Source: Sipunculus nudus (taxonomy: Eukaryota; Annelida; Sipuncula; Golfingiida; Sipunculidae). From it: a stretch of DNA of 64,000 nucleotides. A model generated the notes under the pieces. That model did not search any database. It was not told the origin of the DNA and worked only from the letters and a program-made list of their open reading frames with translations. The stretch's first letter is position 1. Each line of letters begins with the position of its first letter. Shown here piece after piece: positions 38,690 to 48,610 of this stretch. The stretch is from assembly GCA_026874595.1 (NCBI GenBank), contig CM049313.1, forward strand, positions 12,273,508 through 12,337,507, read 5' to 3'. The position numbers and the translations under genes are program-made.

Positions 38690-39720
38690 AATCGTCAACT
38701 TCCGGCTGGCGACTATAACTTATTTGTCTTGTCTCTTTGTCTGTTTCTTTGTGTGTCTGTTTTCTCAGACATGTCAGTCTTCAAACTTGTCTTAAGTGTC
38801 ATGCATGGCCAAGGAACAAAGCAATGACCATCAGGGGGCGTTGCAGCTTCACAAGCATGAAATACAATATTCTTAAATATTTTTCTGCGATATATCGCCA
38901 GGTTTCATGTCAAACGAGAATATGAGAGATTTGGCAAACAATGGTTATAAAAAATCACGTTTTATGCTGAGGAGGTATAGTTTCTTCGTTGGATAGCATT
39001 TGGCAAGCTTTTAGGGAAACAATAACAAGTTAAATCTCATCAAGTTTTGCGTCAAACTTTTTTAGGCTAGAGAGGTTTAGTTTTCTGCATTTTGGTTATT
39101 GCAAGTCTCGTTTATTTCCTTTCCTTTTGAGACCAAACGAGATTATACGAGATCTTGCAGAAACTCGGTCACATTTAGGTCAGAGAGGTCTAGTGTATTG
39201 CTTTTGGTAGCATACGACAAGCTCCCGTTGACACATATTGCAAGTCTCGTCAAAGCTGGTTAAGTTTGGCGGTCAAAGAAAATATGCGAAATTTGGGAAA
39301 AACGGATATAACTCGTCCCCTTTATATGAGTGAGGTCTAGTTTTCTGCAGCAGATAACATTTGACAAGCTTTCAGTGACTTCGAAGAGTTTTCTCAATAT
39401 CTCGCCACATCTGCTGTCAAACGGAAATAAGCGTGATTCAATAGAAATGCCATTAAATCGGTAAAATCATTAGCCAGACAAGTCTAGTTTACAGCTTTTT
39501 GTAGAATTTGATAAGCTCTCAGCGACTAGAGTACAAGTCTTGTCATATGTCGCATCATCGGCAGTCAAACGTGAACAACGAGATATTTCTCGAACAAGCT
39601 CATAACTGGTTATCTGCATGAGGTGGCATTTAATAAGCTCTGTCTATTCCAGTCTTGTCATACCTCGCCAGTATGGTTTACAGCTGTCTCCGGAACAGGG
39701 CTGCCCCGTATGTCATGATT
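38690..39720 (+). repeat. degenerate ~149-bp tandem repeat related to the 42.6-47.8 kb array
   Basis: GAGGTCTAGTTTTCTGCA-like phrases recur near 39068, 39180, 39329 and 39478, each followed by ATTTGACAAGCTTTCAG and AAGTCTCGTCA-like text. The same GAGAGGTCTAGTTTTTTGCA ... CTCGTCAAACGAGATATTTC block occurs inside the large array (for example about 43105-43215). It is preceded by a TCTGTCTG-rich tract at 38725-38765. Confidence 0.6.
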
Positions 39721-39925
39721 ACATCTAGTCTCCTACTTCACTTTGAATAGGTAAACATACAGAAATCTAATTAGTTTTACATGAGTTTTCAGCCATACTG
39801 TTACGTCCATATGTTGTTTATTACCATTCAAGCTGACCTTTATTTTCCACATCGAGATTTCAGACATAATTGAGCCTTTTGTAAGAAATAAATTTATATT
39901 TCTGTTACAGCTTTCTTCAGAAAAC

Positions 39926-40057
39926 ATGAAGTTGGTAGTGCTCCTGTTTGCATCGTCCGTGTGTTTTGGGCATTCCCTACGTCCGACGTCATTAGAGGAA
40001 GCCCAATCCAACAAAGCTGTAGAGCTGGTCAAGCAAAATGTGCCCATGAATCTACTG
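39926..40057 (+). CDS. C1q protein exon 1: signal peptide
   Basis: ATG at 39926, donor CTG|gtatgt, 44 codons. Two acceptor-like sites (gttacag, cttcttcag) lie just upstream of the ATG, so a non-coding 5' exon further left is likely. Confidence 0.8.
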
Positions 40058-43000
40058 GTATGTAATCGACTTTTTGCCTGACCTCATTTTGCTTCTCATG
40101 AGCGCATATCACCATTAACCACGACTTTCGCAATTTTATGTAGCTTTGTGAAAATAACATAAAACAGAAAAAAAACTTGGCCATGTTTCTTTCCTATAAA
40201 ACTAAACAATTAAAGTAAAATTATTGGAAGCCAAACCTCCATTAATTCCTTTATCTTAAACCAATTCCCACCCTGACCGTCCGGGTTGCTAGACTCAAGA
40301 GGTTTCCCTATTCTGTACCAGTTGAATTGAAAATGTAGTGCACTGCGTGTGTTTTGGGATTCTTACACATGAAATAGGGTAACATGGGGCATTATGAACC
40401 CCTGGGGTTGTACGAATCCCTATACGCAATTTTGCTTATAGAAAAATATTATAGCCCTCTCAATATATTTACTTGCTGTTTTCTATTTGTCAATATGTAC
40501 TTCAAATAGGCAGTACAGTAATCAGTGGCTAGGGTATAAGAATCAATCTGAAAAGATGGATATTAATTTGTAAGGTGAATAAAAATATGCAAAAAATATT
40601 TAATCTAATATTAGGATTCCACATTATGTAATCAAATGTCCAATTGTTATGATGTGGTCCAAATTTTAAAATAATAATAAAAAATCTACTAATATAAAGT
40701 AAGTGTATAATATAGTAATTTATAGCCACACATCTGATTTGTTGGAAGTCCTGCATGTCAAGTGCAAATGCCAAGTTGGAATAATATGGCTCCCTCCCAT
40801 TTGCATTCTTGCCATGGTATGGAAATCAAATTCTAAAAATTACATTTTTTTAGTTTATTTTATCATTTCAGGAGCAGTTTGAATACTGAAGCATGCTTAA
40901 CAATTAAACTCACATTTTTTGTTCCTACCCGAAATTAAACAACCGTGCCTGAAAGTCCATTGAAAAGTACAGGGATCCATAATGCCCCAGTATTGGGAAA
41001 ATATGGATCCCTCTGACTTACTGCCTACTATGCAAGTTTACATAAAAAGTGTCAACGGCATTTTAAGTTTTTATTGTTCATTAGGCTCACTGACTGTTAG
41101 TTGCATACCTAGTGACGTAAGTATCAAGCAATATACAACCGTAGATGGGAGTGGCAATCAATCTGACCACAACAATACAATCTAGGCCAAATGGTCATGT
41201 AGCTTGGACAATTTACCACGAATGAACGAACACTAATTATTTCTAGTTTCCCTGAGCAGCAGTTTACCTAAAGATTTGTTTTAACTTAAGTTTTTTAAGC
41301 ATTTTTGTTTCCAACTTATTTATATGTATTAATAACAATAGTAGTTAATAATTTCCTTTCCTTTCCCTTTTTTATTCTTCTTCCTTCCCTTTCTCTTTTT
41401 ATGTTCCTTTTCTTTCCCTTTGTTCCCCTTCTTTTTTCTTCTTCCTTCCTTTTCTCTTCTTCCCTCTTTCCTCTCTTTCTTTTCCTCCTTCCTTTTTTCC
41501 TTTCCAGATTTTATTGCCCCCTTCCCTTTTTTTGGGGGGGGGGGGGGGGGGTCGGGGGGTGGGGGGTGAGGTGGGGGGCAGTCTTCTGGTTTCGCCACTG
41601 ATTTAACTTTATAATACACAATTATAAAAATGAACAACTATAAAAAATGAACAATTATACAAAAAGAACCAATGTATGTAAACATTCAACATTACGCATG
41701 CCCATGGTCCTACACGGGTTTAGCTTTATCGACATCAAAGCCGATACATTTACAGTTCCGCTAGCACAATTCAATATTTGACGAATTGTTGTCTACGTTG
41801 TTTCTGTTGGGGGCGTTTATGTCTCAAACAAATACCGCTGTGCGTATTCATTAAAGGCGATTTATGAAAGAGTTTAGAGTATCGATTTTTTTTTATTTTT
41901 CCTTGTTTCTTACTTGATGTTTCAGATTGACACTGAATAGGTGATATTTCAAGTGACTTATATTCCACGATATTTCCCCTATTGCAGAGACCTGTAATTT
42001 CCATTAGAATCAATACATATATATGTATATACAATCGTGCCGCACATCGCGGGTTTTGTTTAATTCACCTGATCGAACTGGTTCGGCAACTTCTTTACAT
42101 ATCCACCGGGACTCGAGAATTACAAACATGTTATCTGTATCCTGACCTCACAGTTCATTTTCAGCAAATTCTAGTACTTCTTATTTATATTGGCATATAT
42201 TGTGATATTTTTTTCTTTACTTAACAGCAGTCTGGATCCCAGCGATTAGTATCAGGTAGGAAGTAGATTTAAATAGTGGTTTTAACTTTGTTGTACTCGA
42301 GATAATGTTGCAAAGTAGTGCATACATTATATAATAAATTGAGAATATTTGGTGGTATAAAAAATGAAATAATGAATTTCTGATTATTAAATGAATTAAA
42401 AATTATACATTAAACGGAAAATGAGGAAAGTAAGTATCACCTCTCAGAAGTAGACATTCATCATTAAGTAATTAATAAGAATACAAACCAACAATATATG
42501 CATACAGATTAGTTCCATAGACAAAGCTTATTAAATTAAAAAAAATAACACTATGCTTGAATATTCAACTATCATGTATAAATATATATTTATATGTTTA
42601 TATTTTTATTTATTGCTTGCCGGAAATCTTCGATTTCTGCAAGCAGGTTGGTCAGTCGCGGATGTCTGTTTGTTGCTTGCCGGAAATCTTCGATTTCTGC
42701 AAGCAGGTTGGTCAGTCGCGGATGTCTGTTTGTCTGTTTGTTTGTTTGTCTGTCTGTCTGTCTGTGTACTCTCTACAGGCCACAATTTTGCAGCAATTGT
42801 CTTTAAACTTATACAGCTGGTAGACAAGCAAAAGTCCTCGGGGCCTATTGTTTTTGGGCAATACAGGTCAAAGGTCAAGGTCAAGGTCATGAAAAGTATA
42901 CAAAACGGTTTTTTCTTCATATCTTTGTTACTATTGGTCATATCTACTTCAAACATAGCTCATTTTAATCGTCATTCCAAGGCCTTTCTTCTGGTGTGTA

Positions 43001-46000
43001 GCAGCTTCAAATTGGCCGTAACCATGGTTACGAATTTGGGGAAAAAGTCATGATATTCGAAAATCTGGGGTCTTATTTTTCTAACTTTGTCATTTTTAAA
43101 GCTAGAGAGGTCTAGTTTTTTGCATCAAGTAGCATTTAATAAGTACTGCACGATTTTATTAAAATTCTCGCGATATCTCGTATAATATCTCGTCAAACGA
43201 GATATTTCGAGATTTCAGTAATCGTGCCCTGGAGGTCACAGTTTTGCAGGAATCTTTTTGAAACTGACATATTGTAAGTCCTACACTATTATCTCGAAAT
43301 TGTTTTTCCATTTTTGGAATGCAGCTGCTAGGTGGCGCTGTATACAAATATCCCCAACATATCATGTTTTGGCCATATCTCCAAAACTGTGAGCCTCAAT
43401 TACATAAACTATAGCTTATTTTCATCCTCTGAGTCTTTTCTAAATCCTGGTGTAGTCATTTCGACTCAATCTTAAGTCACTTTGTCAGTGTGTCCGTCTG
43501 TTTCTCAGTTGTCCTCAAATTCGCTTGCTTGCTTGCCGGTTCTTGCGTCTTACATATAGCATTCTACAGGTCCCAGTTTTCAAAGAATCCTTTTAAAACT
43601 ATTACATTTTATGTCTTACACTAATATCTCGAAACTAATTTTTCATTTTCCAGATATGGCCGCTAGGGGGCGGTGCACTCAAACTTCAGCAACATATCAT
43701 TTTTTGCCCATATCTCCAAAACTATAAACCTAATTTACATAAACTATAGCTTATTATCTTTCTCTGAGGTTTCTCCATCACATGATTAAGTCAACTGGTC
43801 TCAATCTTTGGTCAGTTTGTCAGTATGTTTGTCTGTTTGTCAGTTGTCCTCAATTTCACCTGCTTCCTGGTTCTTGCGTCTCACATGTAGTATTCTACTG
43901 GCCACAATTTTGCAAGAATCGCTTTGTAACTTACACTTGTCATATTTCGTAATGATATCTGGAAGCCCTATGTTTATTATTCAAATAAGTCAAAGGTCAA
44001 GGTGATGGAAACATATCAACATTTTTTTTCTTCAGAACTTTGTTAATATTGATCCTATCTTTACAAACTAGGGATTATTTTCTTTCACTTTGACATTGAT
44101 CGTTTATCTTACTAACTTAACCTCATTTCCGGCAAGCGCGTGACCTCTGGTCATCTAGTCTGTTTGTCTGTCTGTCTGTCTGTGTACTCTCTACAGGCCA
44201 CAATTTTGCAGCAATTGCTTTCAAACTTATACAGCTGGTAGACAAGCAAAAGTCCTGGAAGCCTATTGTTTTTGGGCATTATAGGTCAAATGTCAAGGTC
44301 AAGGTCATCAAAAGTATACAAAACGGTTTTTTTGTTCATATCTGTGTTAATATTGGTCGTATCTACTTCAACAGTAGCTCATTTTAATTGTCATTCCAAG
44401 GCCTGTCTTTTGGTGTGTAGCTGACTCAATTTGCGGTAACCATGGTAACGCAATTTTGGGGAAAAGTGCTGATATTTTTTTCTAAATTTGTCAGTTTTAA
44501 AGCTTGAGAGGTCTAGTTAGGTAGCATTCACCTAGTACTACAAGATTCTATTAAGAGTCTCGCAATATCTCGTATAATATCTCGCCAAACGAGATATTTC
44601 GAGATTTCAGTAATCTTGCCCTGGAGGCCACAGTTTTGCAGGAATCTTTTTGAAACTGACATATCGTAAGTCCTACACTATTATCTCGAAAACAATTTTT
44701 TCATTTTTTTTAAATTCGGCCGATAGGGGGCGCTGGGTGCAAACCTCTCCAACATATCATGTTTTGGCAATATCTCCAAAATTATAAGCCTCAATTACAA
44801 AAACTATAGTTTAGTTTTTTCATCTAAGTCTTCTTCATGAACTCGTTTAGTCATCTGGTCTCAATCTTGTGTCACTTTGTCTGTGTGTCCGTCTGTTTCT
44901 CAATTGTCCTCAAATCCGCTTGCTTGCCGGTTCTTGCGTCTCACATATAGCATTATACAGGCCACAGTTTTGAAAGAATCCTTTTAAAACTATTACATCT
45001 TATGTCTTACACTAATATCTCGAAACCGATTTTTCATTTTCCGGAATTGGCCGCTAGGGGGCGGTGCACTCAAACTTGCACAACATATCATTTTTTGGCC
45101 ATATCTCCAAAATATAAACCTCATTTACATAAATTATAGCTTATTTTCTTCCTCTGGGTCTTTCCAAAAATCTGGTGTATTCATTTGGTCTCAATCTTGA
45201 TTCACTTTGTCTGTGTGTCCGTCTGTTTCTCAGTTTTCCTCAAATTCGCTTGCTTGCCGGTTCTTGCGTCTCACATATAGCATTCTACAGGCCACAGTTT
45301 TGAAAGAATCCTTTTAAAACTATTACATCTTATGTGTTACACCAATATCTCGATACAGATTTTTCATTTTCCAGAATTGGCCGTTAGGGGGCGGTGCACT
45401 CAAACTTGCACAACATATCAGTTTTTGGCCATATCTCCAAAACTATTTACCTCATTTACATAAACTATAGCTTATCTTCCTCTGAGGTTTCTTCATAACA
45501 TGATTAAGTCATCTGTTCTCAATCTTGGGTCAGTTTGTCAGTATGTTTGTCTGTTTGTCAGTTGTCCTCAATTTCGCCTGCTTCCTGGTTCTTGCGTCTC
45601 ACATGTCGCATTCTACTTGCCACAGTTTTGCAGGAATCGTTTTGTAAATTACACTTGTCATATATCGTGATGATATCTGGAAGTCCTATGTTTATTATTC
45701 AATAAGTCAAAGGTCAAGGTCAAGGTGATCAAAATATATCAAAATCTTATTTTCTTTAGAACTTTGTTAATATTGGTTCTTTCTTCACAAACTATGGATT
45801 ACTTTCTTTCACTTTGACACTGCTCGTTCATCTGTCTAACTTTACATCATTTCCGGCAAGCGCGTGACCTCAGGTCATCTAGTTTGTCTGTCTGTCTGTC
45901 TGTGTACTCTCTAGAGGCCACAATTTTGCAGCAAATGCTTTTAAACTTACACAGCTGTTAGACAAGCAAAAGTCATGGTGCCCTATTGTTTTTGGGCAAT

Positions 46001-47839
46001 ATAGGTCAAAGGTAAAGGTCAAGGTCATCAAAACTACGTTAAACGGTTTTTTCTTCATATCTTTGTTACTATTAGTCGTATCTACTTCAATCATAGCTCA
46101 TTTTAATCGTCATTCCAAGCCCTTTGTTCTGGTGTGTAGCTTTCACAAATTTGCAATGACCATGGTTTCGCATTTTAGGGAAAATCTCACGAAATTCGAA
46201 AATAAGGGGTCCTATTTTTCTAACTTTGTCAGTTTTAAAGCTAGATAGATCTAGTTTCTTTCATCAGGTAGCATTCAACTAGTACTACAAGATTTTATTA
46301 CAAGTCTTGCAGTATCTCGTAAAATATTTAGAGAATAGAGATATTTCAAGATTTCCTTCATCTTGCGCCAAAGGCCACATTATTGCAGGAATCTTTTTGA
46401 AACTGACATATCATAAATCCTACACTAGTATCTCGAAACCGTTTTTTCATTTTTTGAATATGGCTGCTAGAGGGCGCTGCACACGACCCTCACACACATA
46501 TCATTACATTGACCATATCTCTAAAACCCTAAGCCTCAATTACATAAACTATAGCTTATTTTTTTACTTTGAGACTTCTCCATAAACTGATAATGTCATC
46601 TAGTCTCAATCTTGTGTCACTTTGTCAGTGGGTCCGTCTGTTTGTCAGTTGTCCTCAAATTCGCCTGCTTGCTGGTTCTTGCGTCTCACATATAGCATTC
46701 TACAGGCCACAGTTTTTTAAGAAGCATTTGAAAACTAATGCATATTATGTTTTACAAAAATATCTCGAAACCGTTTTTTCATTTTTTGAATATGGCTGCT
46801 AGAGGGCGCTGCACACGACCCTCACACACGTATCATTACATTGACCATATCTCTAAAACCCTAAGCCTCAATTACATAAACTATAGCTTATTTTTTTACT
46901 TTGAGACTTCTCCATAAACTGATAATGTCATCTAGTCTCAATCTTGTGTCACTTTGTCAGTGTGTCCGTCTGTTTGTCAGTTGTCCTCAAATTCGCCTGC
47001 TTGCTGGTTCTTGCGTCTCACATATAGCATTCTACAGGCCACAGTTTTTTAAGAAGCATTTGAAAACTGATGCATATTATGTTTTACAAAAATATCTCAA
47101 AACATATTTTTCATTTTCCCGATATGGCCGCTAGGTGGCGCTGCACATGACCCTCACACACATATCATTATATTGGCCATATCTCTTAAACCAAAAGCCT
47201 CAATTACAGAAACTATGGCTTACTTTCTTTCCCTGAGTCTTCTCCATATCCTAGTAATGTCATCTTGTCTTAATCTTTTTATTACTTTGTCAGTGTGTCT
47301 GTCTGTTTGTCAGTTGTCCTCAAATCCGCCTGCTTGCGTCCCATATATAGCATTCTACAGGCTACAGTTTTTTTAGGAATCCTTTTAAAACTGGTACATC
47401 TTATGTGTTACACTAATATCTTAAAACAGATTTTTCATTTTTTCGGATAGGGCCACTAGGGGGCGCTGCACTTTCACCTCCCCAACATATCATGTTTTGG
47501 CCATATCTCCTAAATTATAAACCTTACCTATATAAACTATCGCTCATTTTGCTCTTCTTTACCTTCGGCACTTTTCTTTGGTAATCTGTTATCACAGGTG
47601 TGCCAGTATGTCTGTCTGTTCGTCTTTTGTGGTCAGCTTTGTCTGCTTCCTCGTTGTTTTGTCTGATATGCCATTTTACAGGCCACAACTTCTCAGCAAA
47701 CGCTGAGGGTCATTCAAATAATAGAAAACCCACAATATGTTCTGTCTGTCCGTCTGTCTGTCATTTCAACTTCCGGCAAGCGCTCGACCTCTGGTCGTCT
47801 AGTTTGAATGTGCTTGAACAATGGCTTGATTATCCAACT

Positions 47840-47884
<45 letters not shown>

Positions 47885-48031
47885 CAGAAATAGACATGTA
47901 TCATTACGTAATTAATAATAATACAAACCAACAATATATGCATAGAGATTAATTACATAGACAAAGCTTAATAAATTAGTAAAATAAAACTATGCTTGAA
48001 TATTCAACTATCATGTGTATATATATATATA

Positions 48032-48089
<58 letters not shown>

Positions 48090-48502
48090 ATAGTATATCT
48101 AAGTTTGAATGTTATTGAGCAGTAGCGTTTCATGCCGTATACAAAGGGGCCGACATTTTCCATACTGGGCAAGAGTTCAGGGTTCCATACAACGTCATAC
48201 TCCTCAACGAGGGACACGGATACAACCGCTTTACCCATACGTTCATCGCACCTGTTCCTGGGCTCTACACGTTTCAAGTTTATGGGCTGAGCAGAACAAA
48301 AACCGGGTGTATGATATTAAAGAAAAACTCCGAGGAGAAAGCCAGGGCATATGGCTATGGTGTGCATGCTACATTAACTATGGGTGCTCTGCTCAGGCTG
48401 GTGAAGGGAGATGTGGTTCAAGTGGCCATGTGTTCAACGTACAACTACAGCCTTCACGGTAATCGATATAACTCATTCATGGGTCACCTTATTCACATGT
48501 GA
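39926..48502 (+). CDS. secreted C1q-domain protein (3 exons, 179 aa)
   Basis: Exons 39926-40057, 42228-42255 and 48123-48502, all GT-AG and in phase, give 540 nt including TGA. Residues 1-16 form a signal peptide (MKLVVLLFASSVCFG). A short acidic linker follows, with no collagen repeat. The C1q domain starts at VAFHAVYKG (about residue 55) and ends SFMGHLIHM, equivalent to the family's F-x-G-x-L-I strand. The internal F-T-H-T-F-I-A-P-V-P-G-L-Y-T-F block matches the family's F-x-A-P-x-x-G-x-Y-x-F signature. Such short C1q proteins are greatly expanded in bivalves, act as secreted trimeric lectin-like molecules and are mostly linked to innate recognition; that role is inferred from the family. 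AATAAA lies at 48605-48610. A broken paralogue lies at 32.4-34.1 kb. Confidence 0.88.
41349..41580. repeat. polypyrimidine tract and G run in C1q intron 1
   Basis: About 170 bp of almost pure C/T on the + strand, then a G run (41537-41578) interrupted by T/C. It gives meaningless Phe/Leu/Ser or Lys/Glu frames. Confidence 0.9.
42228..42255 (+). CDS. C1q protein exon 2 (28-nt micro-exon)
   Basis: Acceptor ctttacttaacag, donor TCAG|gtagga. Encodes QSGSQRLVS and carries one base into exon 3. The acceptor is a CAGCAG tandem, so use of the second AG would drop the Gln without changing frame. Confidence 0.65.
42444..42577 (+). repeat. left copy of a 134-bp duplication flanking the array
   Basis: Closely matches 47884-48017. 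Shared runs include AATACAAACCAACAATATAT, ATAGACAAAGCTTA and ATGCTTGAATATTCAACTAT. Confidence 0.85.
42613..42732 (+). repeat. perfect 60-bp tandem duplication with palindromic core
   Basis: Two identical 60-bp copies (42613-42672 and 42673-42732). Each contains TGCTTGCCGGAAATC-TTC-GATTTCTGCAAGCA, an almost perfect hairpin. GCTTGCCGGAAA is the inverse of TTTCCGGCAAGC found near the 3' end of each array unit, as expected for subterminal inverted repeats. Confidence 0.9.
43321..47470 (+). promoter_or_regulatory. nine CTCF-like motifs, one per repeat monomer, same orientation
   Basis: Each ~330-bp monomer carries one site of the form CC(A/G)(C/T)TAG(G/A)(G/T)GGCG(C/G)TG at about 43326, 43658, 44718, 45049, 45379, 46463, 46793, 47126 and 47453. 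The last (CCACTAGGGGGCGCTGCA, 47453-47470) fits the vertebrate CTCF core CCASYAGRKGGCRSY perfectly. CTCF is conserved across bilaterians with very similar DNA-contacting fingers. Binding here is inference. Confidence 0.5.
44159..45882 (+). mobile_element. array unit 2 (complete)
   Basis: Starts TCTGTTTGTCTGTC directly after the CTAG of unit 1 and ends with hairpin 45865-45877 and CTAG 45879-45882. Contains three CTCF-like motifs (44718, 45049, 45379). Confidence 0.6.
45883..47802 (+). mobile_element. array unit 3 (complete)
   Basis: Starts TTTGTCTGTCTG and ends with hairpin 47785-47797 and CTAG 47799-47802. Contains four CTCF-like motifs. The monomers around 46463 and 46793 are nearly identical over ~330 bp, indicating recent unequal exchange. 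Confidence 0.6.
47842..47882. repeat. (TA)n microsatellite
   Basis: TA run just right of the array. Confidence 0.95.
47884..48017 (+). repeat. right copy of the 134-bp duplication flanking the array
   Basis: Partner of 42444-42577. A third partial copy (TTGATTATCCAACTATCAT) lies at about 47828-47846. Confidence 0.85.
48014..48094. repeat. (TA)n microsatellite before C1q exon 3
   Basis: Interrupted TA run ending about 28 bp before the exon-3 acceptor. Confidence 0.95.
48123..48502 (+). CDS. C1q protein exon 3: whole C1q domain
   Basis: Acceptor ttattgagcag, stop TGA 48500-48502. Carries the complete C1q jelly-roll domain. The acceptor is preceded by a (TA)n run instead of a normal pyrimidine tract. 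Confidence 0.88.
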
Positions 48503-48604
48503 AGCCCTGACGAACTGAGCTGCTAACTGCTGTAATTTCGATATAAGTACTGGAGTACCATATGTTAAATCGTATTTGGTATGTACCTTTAGAACAACCC
48601 GTTA

Positions 48605-48610
48605 AATAAA
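48605..48610 (+). terminator. poly(A) signal of the C1q gene
   Basis: AATAAA 103 bp after the stop codon, followed by T/G-rich text. Confidence 0.65.

Larger units (their letters stand above)
42613..47802 (+). mobile_element. array of three head-to-tail Helitron/Helentron-like non-autonomous elements
   Basis: Units end at 44158, 45882 and 47802. Each starts with a (TCTG)n tract and GTGTACTCTCTACAGGCC or a variant, and contains GGTCAAGGTCAAGGTCAT followed by ~330-bp monomers. Each ends TTTCCGGCAAGC (TTCCGGCAAGC in unit 3), then a small hairpin (TGACCTCTGGTCA, TGACCTCAGGTCA, CGACCTCTGGTCG), one T, and CTAG followed by T. A hairpin plus CTRR end with no target duplication, subterminal inverted repeats, a tandem-repeat core and head-to-tail arrangement are features of Helitron/Helentron (HINE-type) elements. 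No protein is encoded. It fills C1q intron 2. Confidence 0.65.

Noticed and set aside
41305-41637. Phe/Leu/Ser-rich + frame and Lys/Glu/Pro-rich - frame
   Set aside because: Both are readings of the polypyrimidine and G tracts.
42553-43053. 166-aa ORF with repeated LLAGNLRFLQAGW segments
   Set aside because: It spans the 60-bp tandem duplication and (TCTG)n tract of the repeat element. The repetition in the protein is the DNA repeat, and no homologous domain is visible.
42613-47802. Regularly spaced repeats considered as a CRISPR array
   Set aside because: Units are ~330 bp and whole units repeat, with no short repeat and unique spacers. The gene context is eukaryotic.
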